From contig NZ_JBJHZY010000001.1 of the NCBI RefSeq assembly GCF_045310525.1, positions 558,001 to 622,000 of the forward strand: a DNA stretch of 64,000 nt, given 5' to 3'. The translations under genes were made by a program, and so were the position numbers. Below are positions 51,311 through 60,068 of this stretch, one piece after another. Position 1 is the stretch's first letter. The number at the start of each line of letters is the position of its first letter. The notes beneath the pieces were generated by a model. The model was not told the origin of the DNA and did not search any database. It saw only the letters and a program-made list of their open reading frames with translations. The stretch is from Clostridium_AT radicumherbarum. GTDB lineage: Bacteria; Bacillota; Clostridia; Clostridiales; Clostridiaceae.

Positions 51311-52355
51311 AAATTGCTAGGCTTAAATTAGGAAGGTAATTATTTTTCATCTGATCTGCTGTATAATTTACAAGATCCACCGTCCTGCAGGAATAGCCCC
51401 ATTCATTATCATACCAGGAGACAACCTTTATCATATTTCCATCCATAACCATAGTTGAAAGCCCATCTATTATTGAAGAACGTTCGTCTCCTTTGTAATC
51501 AATGGATACAAGCGGCTCTTCAGAATAGCCAAGTATTCCTTTCATAGCTCCATTAGATGCTTCTTTTAAGGCATTATTAACTTCCTCTGCTGATACTTTT
51601 CTAGAAACCTCACATACTAAATCTGTAAGGGACACTGTTGGGGTAGGGATTCTCACTGAAAATCCATTTAATTTTCCACTAAGACTTGGAATGACTTTGC
51701 TAATGGCTTTAGCAGCACCTGTAGAGGTAGGAATTATGGATTCTGCAGCGGCTCTAGCCCTTCTTAAATCCTTATGGTTTTTATCCAATAGCTGCTGGTC
51801 ATTAGTATAAGAGTGAATAGTTGTCATAAGGCCTCTTATAATTCCAAAATTCTCATCTAAGACCTTGGCAAAGGGTGCTAAGCAATTTGTTGTACATGAG
51901 GCATTAGATATTATAACGTGTTTATTTATATCTAGTTTTTCTTCGTTTACTCCCATTACTATTGTTATATCATCATCCTTTGCAGGAGCAGTCAATATAA
52001 CTTTTTTTGCTCCTGCAGTTATATGCTTCATTAGACTTTTCTTATCCTTAAAAACTCCTGTAGATTCTACAACTATATCTATATCAAGAGCCCCCCAAGG
52101 TAAGTTTTCAGGCTTACTTTCTCTATATACCTTAATACTTTTTCCATTAATTATAATTGAATCTTCTGTAGTTTCTACTTCTCCCTTAAATGTACCATAA
52201 CATGAATCATATTTAAAAAGATGGGCTAAGGTTTTGCTGTCTCCTCGTGCATTTATAGCAACTATATCTATATCCTCGTATAAATTCTGCTGAGAGATTC
52301 TAAGCACGGCTCTCCCAATTCTCCCAAAACCGTTAATGGCAACTTTTACTGACAT
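51309..52355 (-). CDS. gap: glyceraldehyde-3-phosphate dehydrogenase (type I)
   Basis: 348 residues. The Rossmann start is KVAINGFGRIGRAVLR; the catalytic Cys154 lies in SNASCTTNCLAPFAKVL with His in TTIHSYTNDQQ. STGAAKAISKVIPSL and WYDNEWGYSCRTVDL are conserved. At the adenine-ribose site, where NAD-specific enzymes have IND(L/x)xD, this protein has VAINARGDSKT, so cofactor preference may differ from the glycolytic enzyme. It is monocistronic and not next to pgk or tpi, which in clostridia usually accompany the main gap gene. GGGGG precedes the ATG. Confidence 0.92.
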   Translation of the reverse strand: MSVKVAINGFGRIGRAVLRISQQNLYEDIDIVAINARGDSKTLAHLFKYDSCYGTFKGEVETTEDSIIINGKSIKVYRESKPENLPWGALDIDIVVESTGVFKDKKSLMKHITAGAKKVILTAPAKDDDITIVMGVNEEKLDINKHVIISNASCTTNCLAPFAKVLDENFGIIRGLMTTIHSYTNDQQLLDKNHKDLRRARAAAESIIPTSTGAAKAISKVIPSLSGKLNGFSVRIPTPTVSLTDLVCEVSRKVSAEEVNNALKEASNGAMKGILGYSEEPLVSIDYKGDERSSIIDGLSTMVMDGNMIKVVSWYDNEWGYSCRTVDLVNYTADQMKNNYLPNLSLAI

Positions 52356-52391
52356 TTCGTATCCCCCTGTAATCTTATTAATAAACGTTAA

Positions 52392-52407
52392 ATAGTATAT
52401 ATACTAT
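52392..52407. promoter_or_regulatory. 16-bp perfect palindrome upstream of gap
   Basis: ATAGTATATATACTAT is centred 44 bp before the gap start; a partial second copy (ATATACTATATATAG) lies near 52437-52451. It could be a repressor site, though the AT-only content limits confidence. Confidence 0.4.
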
Positions 52408-52451
52408 ACAATATATTTATTACTATATAAATGTGATATACTATATATAGC

Positions 52452-52713
52452 AATAATGTACACATATGTCAACCTTATTTATACTTGTTATATTAAATTA
52501 GCTTTATTTTTCAGCTTTTTATTCATCAATGCTAAATATTTTAACTATATATATAATGGATAATATTAATGAAGCTGATTAAGTGAATTAATATAATACA
52601 AACTCTGAAGAGTTTCTGTTAGACCTTGAAATTAGCTTATTTCATGTAATTTTATTTCACATTACTATGTCCAATTAATAAATAGCGGAATATTATATCA
52701 TAGAGGTGATTTT
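52452..52713. other. intergenic stretch, no gene seen
   Basis: AT-rich sequence between gap and the small repeat protein gene. No ORF with a ribosome binding site, no strong hairpin and no clear RNA motif is visible beyond ordinary promoter-like AT tracts. Confidence 0.5.
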
Positions 52714-53097
52714 ATGGAGCTTGAAGTTGCTGATAAATTAAATATTTTGGGTGCTGAGCTTTCATTTATAGGTGAAGGATTGGCAGTATTAGCCGCAAGA
52801 ATGGCGGCAGAACAGAAATTAGAGCAAAATGTAGAAAGGAAAAAGCAATTAGATGAAGAAGCAACAGAATTAAATAAAATCTCAAATTGGATTATATTAC
52901 TTGGCGATTCTACTTCTCTGTATGCAGCAGAACTTGAGGCTCAGGAAAACATTATAGAAATAAGCAATGATGAATTAAAATTAGAAGCTACGAATCTAAA
53001 TTTAATTTCAGGTTGGCTAAATGTCTTTGGAGATGCTTTTGCAGTTAAAGCTCAGGCTTTAGAAGAGAGTTCAGAGAATGATACCACAGTACCATAA
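52714..53097 (+). CDS. small helical protein with three internal repeats
   Basis: 127 residues. Three related 23-residue units start at about residues 9, 53 and 95: LNILGAELSFIGEGLAVLAA, LNKISNWIILLGDSTSLYAA and LNLISGWLNVFGDAFAVKAQ, spaced 42-44 residues apart and joined by acidic linkers. The amphipathic pattern suggests a helical bundle or membrane-associated protein. No signal peptide and no known family. GAGGTG precedes the ATG. The ddl gene follows after 168 bp. Confidence 0.65.
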   Translation: MELEVADKLNILGAELSFIGEGLAVLAARMAAEQKLEQNVERKKQLDEEATELNKISNWIILLGDSTSLYAAELEAQENIIEISNDELKLEATNLNLISGWLNVFGDAFAVKAQALEESSENDTTVP

Positions 53098-53170
53098 AAG
53101 TTATGAGGCTGTGGTTCTTTTTTTTATATTCATATGGTTTTACTATATAAGTAAGCCAGAAATGTATATA

Positions 53171-53260
53171 AGGAGGTAAATGTCCTAAATGGACATTTAC
53201 GAGCAATTATCGAGTGGGAACGAGAGAGATTAATTGCTCAGTGTACCGATAAAGGAGGTA
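53171..53260 (+). promoter_or_regulatory. structured leader of ddl with two hairpins and tiny ORFs
   Basis: AAGGAGG is followed by a 10-bp perfect hairpin GTAAATGTCC/GGACATTTAC (53176-53185 with 53191-53200) and by GAGCAATTA/TAATTGCTC (53201-53209 with 53231-53239). A three-codon ORF ATG-TCC-TAA and a 14-codon ORF (53189-53233) lie inside. It may be a translational switch or the operator of the MocR-type regulator encoded after ddl. Confidence 0.45.
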
Positions 53261-53265
53261 TAAAA

Positions 53266-54174
53266 ATGAGAGTTGGAGTTATTATGGGTGGTACGTCTTC
53301 TGAAAGGGATATTTCTCTGCTAACAGGTAAGGAAATATTTGAGAATCTGGATAAAGATAAATATGAGGCAGTTCCAATATTAATAAATAGTAAAAAAGAA
53401 TTAATTGAGAAAACACTAGAGGAAAAAATAGATTTTGCATTTCTTGCCTTACATGGGAAATTCGGAGAAGATGGCAGTGCGCAGGCTATCTTGGAAGGAC
53501 TTAATATACCATATTCCGGTTCGGGAATATTGGCCAGCAGCCTAAGCATGGATAAGGATATTTCTAAAAGATTAATGCGGTCAGAGGACATTAATACAGC
53601 TCCTTGGGTAACAATTAGAAAACATGATGAAATAAATTACAAGGTTTTAGAGAAACTTGGATACCCCTTAGTAGTAAAGCCTGTAAATGGTGGATCTAGT
53701 ATTGGAACAAATATTGTAAAGCAAAGTGAAGGGATAATTGATGCAGTACTAAGTGCCTTTGATTTTGATGATGAGGTAATGATTGAAAAGTACGTTAGCG
53801 GGAAAGAAATAACCTGCTGTATTCTAGAAGGTAAACTGCTTCCAATTATAGAAATTAAGCCTTCTTCTGAATTCTTTGACTATAAATCAAAATATGCTGA
53901 CAAGGGCTCGGATGAAATTATAGTAGAACTAGAAGCTTCACTTGAAAAGTCGGTTATGGAAATCTGCATTAAGTGCTGGAACTTATTTAAATGTGATATA
54001 TATGGTAGAATAGATATGATAATTGAAAATAACAAACCCTATGTACTTGAAATTAACACTTTGCCTGGAATGACAAAAAATAGCCTATTGCCTAAGAGTG
54101 CTAAGGCAGTAAATATGGATTTTAAAAGCCTATTAGATAATATAATTAGTGCGTCATTAAAAATTAACAGATAA
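53266..54174 (+). CDS. ddl: D-alanine--D-alanine ligase
   Basis: 302 residues, short form. VGVIMGGTSSERDISLLTGK opens the N-terminal domain; ALHGKFGEDGSAQAILEGLN, LVVKPVNGGSSIGTNIVK (ATP loop) and DIYGRIDMIIENNKPYVLEINTLPGMT (Mg ligands Asp and Glu/Asn) are the family blocks. It makes the D-Ala-D-Ala dipeptide for peptidoglycan. AAAGGAGG precedes the ATG, after a structured leader. The MocR-type regulator gene follows by 11 bp, suggesting co-transcription. Confidence 0.95.
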   Translation: MRVGVIMGGTSSERDISLLTGKEIFENLDKDKYEAVPILINSKKELIEKTLEEKIDFAFLALHGKFGEDGSAQAILEGLNIPYSGSGILASSLSMDKDISKRLMRSEDINTAPWVTIRKHDEINYKVLEKLGYPLVVKPVNGGSSIGTNIVKQSEGIIDAVLSAFDFDDEVMIEKYVSGKEITCCILEGKLLPIIEIKPSSEFFDYKSKYADKGSDEIIVELEASLEKSVMEICIKCWNLFKCDIYGRIDMIIENNKPYVLEINTLPGMTKNSLLPKSAKAVNMDFKSLLDNIISASLKINR

Positions 54175-54185
54175 AGAGGGAGAAT

Positions 54186-55646
54186 ATGTTTTTATCAGAA
54201 ATCATTTTTAATAGCAGTGAACCATTATATATACAAATAGAGGCACAAATAATAAAAATGATAGAAGAAAATATGCTTGTAGAAGGTAGTAAACTGCCTT
54301 CTACAAGAGAGCTGTCAGAAATTTTAAACTTGAGTAGGAATTCCTGTATGCACGCCTATGAGCTGCTGGAGGATAAAGGCTATATAAAAGTTATAAAAGG
54401 GAAGGGAGCCTATGTTTTTAGTGGCTTTAAGAATAAAGAGATAGGGTGGGTAATTGATTGGGATACAAAGATTAGTAACTATGGTAAAAAGGCATTGGAA
54501 TTAGATATTGTTAAAAACGAAGCAGTAACTGAAAAAAATATGATATCTTTTAAGAGTATAGCTCCTGATGAAAAACTATTTAATCTTGAGCAAATCAGAC
54601 GGGATTTTCTAAATAGTATTTCCTTTGAAGGAGAAAAAATTTTTAATTATGGCTACGCAATGGGATATAAGCCTCTTTTAGATAAATTAAAGGAATATGT
54701 GAAAAATAAAGGAATAGATTTATTAAATAAAGAAGTTATTGTTACAAATGGCTTTACAGAAGGTTTTGATATTACCTTGTCTGCACTTACAAATGAAGGT
54801 GATTTAGTACTCTGCGAAAATCCAACCCACAACACAGCTATAAAACTAATGAAGCTTCATGGCTTAGAAATTCAAGGGGTAGATATTAATGAAGATGGAA
54901 TAAACCTTGGAGAGCTGCAGGAGAAGCTTGCTAAGAATAAATATAAATTAATATACCTAATTCCTTCATATCATAATCCAACAGGAACCGTAATGTCTGC
55001 AGATAAAAGAATGGAAGTTTATAAGCTTTGTAAAAAATATAACTTGCCAATTATCGAAGATGGCTTTAACGAGGAACTGTTATATTCATCATCTCATTTG
55101 GCTTCAATTGCTGCACTTTCTATGGAAGATAACAGTGTAGTATACATCGGTAGTTTTTCTAAAATATTATTTCCTGGAATTAGGATAGGCTGGATAGCTG
55201 CAGATAAAAAGCTAATTAACAGCTTAGAAAGTATAAAAAGAAGTAGGAATATTCACAGTTCGGTATTGGACCAGGCATTCTTATATGAATTTTTAAAAAG
55301 CGGTGATTATGGGGCATATTTAAAAAAGGCACGAAAGCACTACAGAGAAAAATATAAGTTTATAATGAGCTTAGCTAGTAGGTACCTCTCAAGCTGTAAA
55401 ATTTATGGTGAAGGTGGCCTTCACATATTTGTAAAGCTATTTAATATTGATGCCAGAAGCCTATTAGATATGGTTATGAGGCAAGGCGCTATTTTTATGC
55501 CTGGAGATATATTTTATGTTGATGGGAAAGGAACAGATACACTTAGACTTGGTTTTTCTAGATTATCTCTTCAGGATATAGAAAAGGGAATTAAAATTAT
55601 AGGTAAATGTATTGATGAACTTTCTGTTAATCATAAAATTGAATAA
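54186..55646 (+). CDS. MocR/GabR-type PLP-dependent transcriptional regulator (DdlR-like by context)
   Basis: 486 residues. A GntR winged helix (about 10-75, SKLPSTRELSEILNLSRNSC) is fused to a class I aminotransferase-like domain (about 110-480). The PLP site has YLIPSYHNPTGTVMSADKR, PIIEDGFNEELLY and YIGSFSKILFPGIRIGW, whose Lys would bind PLP. In Brevibacillus a related protein, DdlR, activates ddl in response to D-alanine or PLP. The gene lies 11 bp after ddl here, so control of D-Ala-D-Ala synthesis is the best guess. Confidence 0.88.
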   Translation: MFLSEIIFNSSEPLYIQIEAQIIKMIEENMLVEGSKLPSTRELSEILNLSRNSCMHAYELLEDKGYIKVIKGKGAYVFSGFKNKEIGWVIDWDTKISNYGKKALELDIVKNEAVTEKNMISFKSIAPDEKLFNLEQIRRDFLNSISFEGEKIFNYGYAMGYKPLLDKLKEYVKNKGIDLLNKEVIVTNGFTEGFDITLSALTNEGDLVLCENPTHNTAIKLMKLHGLEIQGVDINEDGINLGELQEKLAKNKYKLIYLIPSYHNPTGTVMSADKRMEVYKLCKKYNLPIIEDGFNEELLYSSSHLASIAALSMEDNSVVYIGSFSKILFPGIRIGWIAADKKLINSLESIKRSRNIHSSVLDQAFLYEFLKSGDYGAYLKKARKHYREKYKFIMSLASRYLSSCKIYGEGGLHIFVKLFNIDARSLLDMVMRQGAIFMPGDIFYVDGKGTDTLRLGFSRLSLQDIEKGIKIIGKCIDELSVNHKIE

Positions 55647-55817
55647 TTATAATAAGATGCTAAAATATTTCCTCCTTAGCTTCCTGAAAATACACTTTAT
55701 TATTTTAGGGAAAAATTAGGCAATATTTGTTGTATAATGGAGAATTTAATATAATTATATGTTATAATATTGCTCAGATAAAAAAATCATAATTCTTGTA
55801 TAAGAAGGAGAAAACTC

Positions 55818-56318
55818 ATGGAGCTTTGGGATCTTTTGGATGGAATGGGTAACAAGTTAAATAAGACAATCATAAGGGGAGAGGAGCTTAAGGAAGGGGA
55901 ATTCCACTTAGCCGTTCACATATGGATTGTTAACGATAACAAGGAATTCTTAATCCAAAAGAGGGCTGATAATTTAAAACATTTACCAGGTATATGGGCA
56001 GTTACTGGAGGTTCTGTTATTGCTGGAGAAGACAGTTTAACTGCTGCCTTAAGAGAAGTAAAAGAAGAAATAGGTATTAATATTGATTCTGAAAGAATAA
56101 AAATGCTTTTTAGAATTAAGAAAAAAGATCACTTTGCAGACGTCTGGATCATTAGGAAGAATGTTGCAATAAATGAATTAGAAATTCAAGTTGAGGAAGT
56201 CAGTTTAGCTAAATGGGTGAGCAAGGAAGAATTATCAGATATGATTAACACAGGTGTTTTTCATAATTATGGACATGATTATTTTGAAGTCATTTTTAGA
56301 GAATATAAAGCGCTGTAG
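55818..56318 (+). CDS. Nudix hydrolase
   Basis: 166 residues. The Nudix box is complete: GGSVIAGEDSLTAALREVKE followed by EIG, i.e. G-x5-E-x7-RE-U-x2-EE-x-G-U. The N-terminal region (MELWDLLDGMGNKLNKTIIR) resembles the isopentenyl-diphosphate isomerase-like branch, but the isomerase cysteine motif is absent. The family hydrolyses nucleoside-diphosphate-linked compounds; the substrate here is unknown. AAGGAG precedes the ATG, and the terminator starts within the last codons. Confidence 0.88.
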   Translation: MELWDLLDGMGNKLNKTIIRGEELKEGEFHLAVHIWIVNDNKEFLIQKRADNLKHLPGIWAVTGGSVIAGEDSLTAALREVKEEIGINIDSERIKMLFRIKKKDHFADVWIIRKNVAINELEIQVEEVSLAKWVSKEELSDMINTGVFHNYGHDYFEVIFREYKAL

Positions 56319-56356
56319 GGTTTTAGCTTAGTGCTAAAATACTACAGCGCTTTTTT
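56307..56356 (+). terminator. terminator overlapping the Nudix gene stop codon
   Basis: AAAGCGCTGTAG with GTTTTAGC (56307-56327) pairs with GCTAAAAT and CTACAGCGCTTT (56333-56353), followed by TTTT. The 5' arm includes the last three codons. Confidence 0.85.
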
Positions 56357-56590
56357 ATAATAAGAAATTGTATTGCTGATATTTTTAAACTTTTAATAAT
56401 TAAAAACTTAAATTTAATAATTAGCTTTGTTTAATGATTAAAATTATTGATAAATTTTAAAATATATACAATAACATACAATTTTCATCTTACTTCGACA
56501 TGAAGTTTGAAGTATAATTTCATTTGTTAAAATTAATACAAAATAATGATTTAAGTTACATAAGAAAAAAAGTGTAATTAAGGAGAAAAA

Positions 56591-58333
56591 ATGAATAAAA
56601 AATTAGTATTAAAAGAAACAGATGATGTACCTTATTTTAAAAAGCTAAAAACAAAGACAACCTTTACCTTTTTATTTATCTCAGTAATAATTATAGCAAT
56701 GTTATCAACCTCCATTTATTTTGCTTGCAGCAATATTATAACAAAAACTATGGCTCAAAAGGCTGAGAATATTGCAAAAACAGCAGTTGGTTACATTGAT
56801 ATAAAGGAGTTTGAACAGCTTAAGACCAAAGAGGATGAGCAAAAGGACTCATATATAAAAATGAGAGAGAGTTTAAGTAATATAAGGAAAATTAGTGGAT
56901 CAAAATTTGTGTATACATTAAGAAAAAATGAAGATGGAAAATTCACATATGTTGTTGATGGTTCAGAGGAAAGTAATTTATCTCATATAGGGGATATTGA
57001 TGACTCAAGTCCTATTTATGAAGAGGTATGGAGTGGTAAGCCATACACAGATGCCAAGATACGCCAAGATCAATGGGGAACCCTAATAAGCTCCTATTAC
57101 CCAATAATGGATAATAATCAAACTATAGGTTTTGTAGGAGTTGATTATGATGCTTCTGATATGTATGCTGGTCTCAAAAATATTAAGCTTTTAAGCTTGA
57201 TATTTTCAATTGCCGCAAGCTTAATTATTTCCTTTTGTGGATTTTTATTGGCCAGTTATATGGTAAAACCAATATTAAAGATAGCTAAAATATCTGATAA
57301 AGTTTCTAAGGGAGACTTACGTAATGCTGAACTAGAATTTAAAAGCGACGATGAATTGGGCTTATTGGCAAAATCATTTAATAAAATGATTTTAAATATG
57401 AGGAAAATGGTTACTGAAATTAAGGATACTTCAGAAATGTTATTAAATTCATCTAGTGTTTTAACTACCTCTACATCTGAAATTGGTATTTCTAGTGAAA
57501 GTATTAATAAAACAGTTTATGAAATTGCTTCAGGGAGCACAAACCAAGCAGAAGAGTCAAATAAAGGGTTTGAATTAGTAAATAACTTGTCCTTAAAAAT
57601 TGAGGAAGTATTAAAAATAATAAATACAACAGTTTCAAATACAAATAACATGAAAAATAAAAATGATATTGGAACTGAATCATTAAGAGAATTGGATAAA
57701 GATTTTAATGAATACCAAAAATCAGCATTAAATGTAGTTGCAAGGATTAAAAGTTTAGAAGAAGCTTCAAATTCAATTGAAAATATACTAAAGTCAATAA
57801 GTTCTATTGCAGAGCAGACTAACCTTCTAGCTTTAAATGCAGCTATAGAAGCAGCTAGAGCAGGAGAAAATGGGAAAGGTTTTGCGGTTGTTTCCGAAGA
57901 AGTTAGAAAGTTAGCAGAACAGGCATCATATTCCACTGATGAAATTCAAAAAATTGTAGATAACTTAACTAAGGATATAGAAAACATAAGCCTTGAAACT
58001 AACTCAAGCGTACCATTAATAAATAGGGTAAAATTATCATTAGACAAATCTCAAGAGGCTTTTTCAGAAATAGGATACACAGTAAATAATACAATTGAAG
58101 ATATTCGAGCGTTAGATGGACATATAAAAGATGTAGATAATGTAAGAATAAATGTATTAAGTGCAGTTGAAAATATTGCATCAGTGGCTCAGCAGTCCGC
58201 TGCAGCAACACAAGAGATAAGCGCTTCAGTAGAAGAGCAGACCTCATCCATCGATGAAGTCATTACTTCAACTAAAAAATTAGATGAAATTATAGAAAGT
58301 TTTGATGAGATTATAAAGGAATATAAAAATTAA
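56591..58333 (+). CDS. methyl-accepting chemotaxis protein
   Basis: 580 residues. Membrane segments at about 23-48 and 200-226 bracket an outer sensor domain (about 50-200) of the Cache type, with SGKPYTDAKIRQDQWGTLIS and PIMDNNQTIGFVGVDYDAS. A HAMP domain (about 226-280) follows, then the long signalling coiled coil with the hairpin tip SSIAEQTNLLALNAAIEAAR and GKGFAVVSEEVRKLAEQ. It senses a small extracellular ligand and controls CheA. No CheW-binding pentapeptide for methyltransferase is seen at the C-terminus. AAGGAG precedes the ATG. Confidence 0.93.
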   Translation: MNKKLVLKETDDVPYFKKLKTKTTFTFLFISVIIIAMLSTSIYFACSNIITKTMAQKAENIAKTAVGYIDIKEFEQLKTKEDEQKDSYIKMRESLSNIRKISGSKFVYTLRKNEDGKFTYVVDGSEESNLSHIGDIDDSSPIYEEVWSGKPYTDAKIRQDQWGTLISSYYPIMDNNQTIGFVGVDYDASDMYAGLKNIKLLSLIFSIAASLIISFCGFLLASYMVKPILKIAKISDKVSKGDLRNAELEFKSDDELGLLAKSFNKMILNMRKMVTEIKDTSEMLLNSSSVLTTSTSEIGISSESINKTVYEIASGSTNQAEESNKGFELVNNLSLKIEEVLKIINTTVSNTNNMKNKNDIGTESLRELDKDFNEYQKSALNVVARIKSLEEASNSIENILKSISSIAEQTNLLALNAAIEAARAGENGKGFAVVSEEVRKLAEQASYSTDEIQKIVDNLTKDIENISLETNSSVPLINRVKLSLDKSQEAFSEIGYTVNNTIEDIRALDGHIKDVDNVRINVLSAVENIASVAQQSAAATQEISASVEEQTSSIDEVITSTKKLDEIIESFDEIIKEYKN

Positions 58334-58348
58334 ATGCAGCAAGAAAAG

Positions 58349-58386
58349 AACAAAAACAGCTTGAAAAATTTCAAGCTGTTTTTGTT
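58349..58386. terminator. bidirectional terminator
   Basis: An 18-bp stem (58349-58366 with 58369-58386, core ACAGCTTGAAA/TTTCAAGCTGT) with a tiny loop and a T-run continuing to 58390; it serves the chemoreceptor gene and the end of the protease gene. Confidence 0.9.
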
Positions 58387-58388
58387 TT

Positions 58389-59858
58389 TTATTGATTAGT
58401 TAAGGTTAAAGTTAAGTTCTGCTCTTTTCCATCTCTGCTTATGGTAACAGAAACCTTATCCCCTGCTTTATGCTTATTCTTCAATGTATTAACCTGATCA
58501 AATGTAGTTACCGTTTGACCATCAAATTTTACTATAACGTCTCCAGTTTTAATACCTGCTTTTTCAGCTGGGCTAAAGGTTGTTACATCTTGGACATAAA
58601 GGCCAATAGGCAAATTGTACTGGCTTGATGTAGCCTTATCTATTTGTTGCCCTTGAATTCCTATCATTAATACAGGTTTTGAAAGATCTGGAATCTTATT
58701 CTTTACAGCATTTATTGGAATTGAGAAGCCTAGGCCTTCAACACCACTTTCTTTAATTTTAGCTGTGTTTATACCTATTACTTGACCTCTTGAATTAATT
58801 AATGGTCCACCACTGTTACCTGCATTTATTGCTGCATCTGTCTGTATATAAGATAAATTATTTGGATCACTACTTATTTTTCTATTTAAGGCACTTACTA
58901 TCCCAGAGGTTACTGAACCAAAGAAGTCAGTCCCTAGTGGGTTACCTATTGCTACCACTGATTCTCCAACCTGAAGGTTATCAGAATCTCCAAGTTCAAC
59001 CACTGCAGGTACTTGAACACTATCAGTTATTTTAACTACAGCCACATCATAGCTTGAATCATAGTTTACAACTTTAGCATTTACCTGCTTTCCGTTGCTT
59101 AAAGTTACCTTTATTGACTGAGCACCTTCTACTACATGATAATTTGTAAGAATATAACCGTCTTGATTTATAATCATTCCAGTTCCAACACCTTGTGTTG
59201 GTTGATTATAGTAGCCACCTGAACTTTGAAGAGTAGAAGTTATAGCTACTACTGCCGGTCCTACCTTTTTTGCTATTTCAGTAGCACTTAAGGCTGATCC
59301 TGTTGAAGCCAGCTGAGTTGGGTGTCCGTCATAAACTGTATTTGAGGTATTAGCATTAGTAGCTATTGATTTATACAAGTCGCTGTTTTTAAAGAAATTA
59401 GTGTTCGGTAAGGCATAGAGCACAGCAGCACCTGAAGCAACACCGCCTATTACTGTACAAATTACCCCTACAGCCACATAGGAGAATACCTTTTTAAACT
59501 TACTAGGTTTCTTTTTGAAATTTTGTTTATTATCGCTGTAATTAAAGACATAATTGTCATTATGTTCAGATTGACCATTATTGCTAGCATTATCGCTGCT
59601 TATTAATTCCTCGGCCTCATTTTTGCCTGCACTTTCTACACTGATATTTTGCACATCATTATTAAGTATATTTTCAGTGTTTATTTCACTAGCATTATTG
59701 TCTACAGTTTCTGCACTGATATTTTGCTCATCATTATTAAGTGTACTTTCAGTGTTTACTTCACTATCATTTTTGCCTTCACTTTCTGCACTGATATTTT
59801 GATCATCATTATTAAGTGTATTTTCAGTGTTTACTTCATTATTATTGTTATATTCCAT
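58389..59858 (-). CDS. htrA: HtrA-like membrane-anchored serine protease with PDZ domain
   Basis: 489 residues. The cytoplasmic N-terminus carries three tandem 25-residue acidic repeats (residues 9-83, INTENILNND-type), a single membrane segment spans about 124-148, and the trypsin-like domain follows with His241 (NYHVVEG), Asp271 (SSYDVAVVKI) and Ser349 (NAGNSGGPLI). A C-terminal PDZ domain (about 395-485) has PIGLYVQDVTTFSPAEKAGI. It degrades or refolds damaged proteins outside the membrane. AAGGAGG precedes the ATG. Confidence 0.93.
   Translation of the reverse strand: MEYNNNNEVNTENTLNNDDQNISAESEGKNDSEVNTESTLNNDEQNISAETVDNNASEINTENILNNDVQNISVESAGKNEAEELISSDNASNNGQSEHNDNYVFNYSDNKQNFKKKPSKFKKVFSYVAVGVICTVIGGVASGAAVLYALPNTNFFKNSDLYKSIATNANTSNTVYDGHPTQLASTGSALSATEIAKKVGPAVVAITSTLQSSGGYYNQPTQGVGTGMIINQDGYILTNYHVVEGAQSIKVTLSNGKQVNAKVVNYDSSYDVAVVKITDSVQVPAVVELGDSDNLQVGESVVAIGNPLGTDFFGSVTSGIVSALNRKISSDPNNLSYIQTDAAINAGNSGGPLINSRGQVIGINTAKIKESGVEGLGFSIPINAVKNKIPDLSKPVLMIGIQGQQIDKATSSQYNLPIGLYVQDVTTFSPAEKAGIKTGDVIVKFDGQTVTTFDQVNTLKNKHKAGDKVSVTISRDGKEQNLTLTLTNQ
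59610..59834 (-). repeat. three tandem 75-bp coding repeats in the htrA N-terminus
   Basis: Units 59760-59834, 59685-59759 and 59610-59684 each encode 25 residues with the core NNDxQNIS. They keep frame, so copy-number change would lengthen or shorten the cytoplasmic tail without disrupting the enzyme. Confidence 0.8.
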
Positions 59859-59923
59859 AAAGTTTTCCTCCTTTATTTAAATTCCTTCATTAATTAATTT
59901 CTTTTGTAGTATATATATAAAAT

Positions 59924-59952
59924 AAAATACTTTTATGGCAATTTCATGACAA
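59924..59952 (-). promoter_or_regulatory. probable promoter of htrA
   Basis: On the minus strand TTGTCA (59952-59947), a 17-bp spacer and TATTTT (59929-59924) form a plausible sigma-A promoter 66 bp before the start codon. Confidence 0.45.
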
Positions 59953-60025
59953 GGTTGTTACAAATTTAAGAACTTTATTAATACAAAATATATTACTACA
60001 AATACTTATTTTTTAATACTATTAA

Positions 60026-60061
60026 AAAAATAAAGCTTGCCCACATGATTGGAACAAGCTT
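60026..60061 (-). terminator. terminator after the DegV gene
   Basis: On the minus strand AAGCTTG (60061-60055) pairs with CAAGCTT (60039-60033), followed by TATTTTTTT. Confidence 0.8.
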
Positions 60062-60068
60062 ATGTTGC

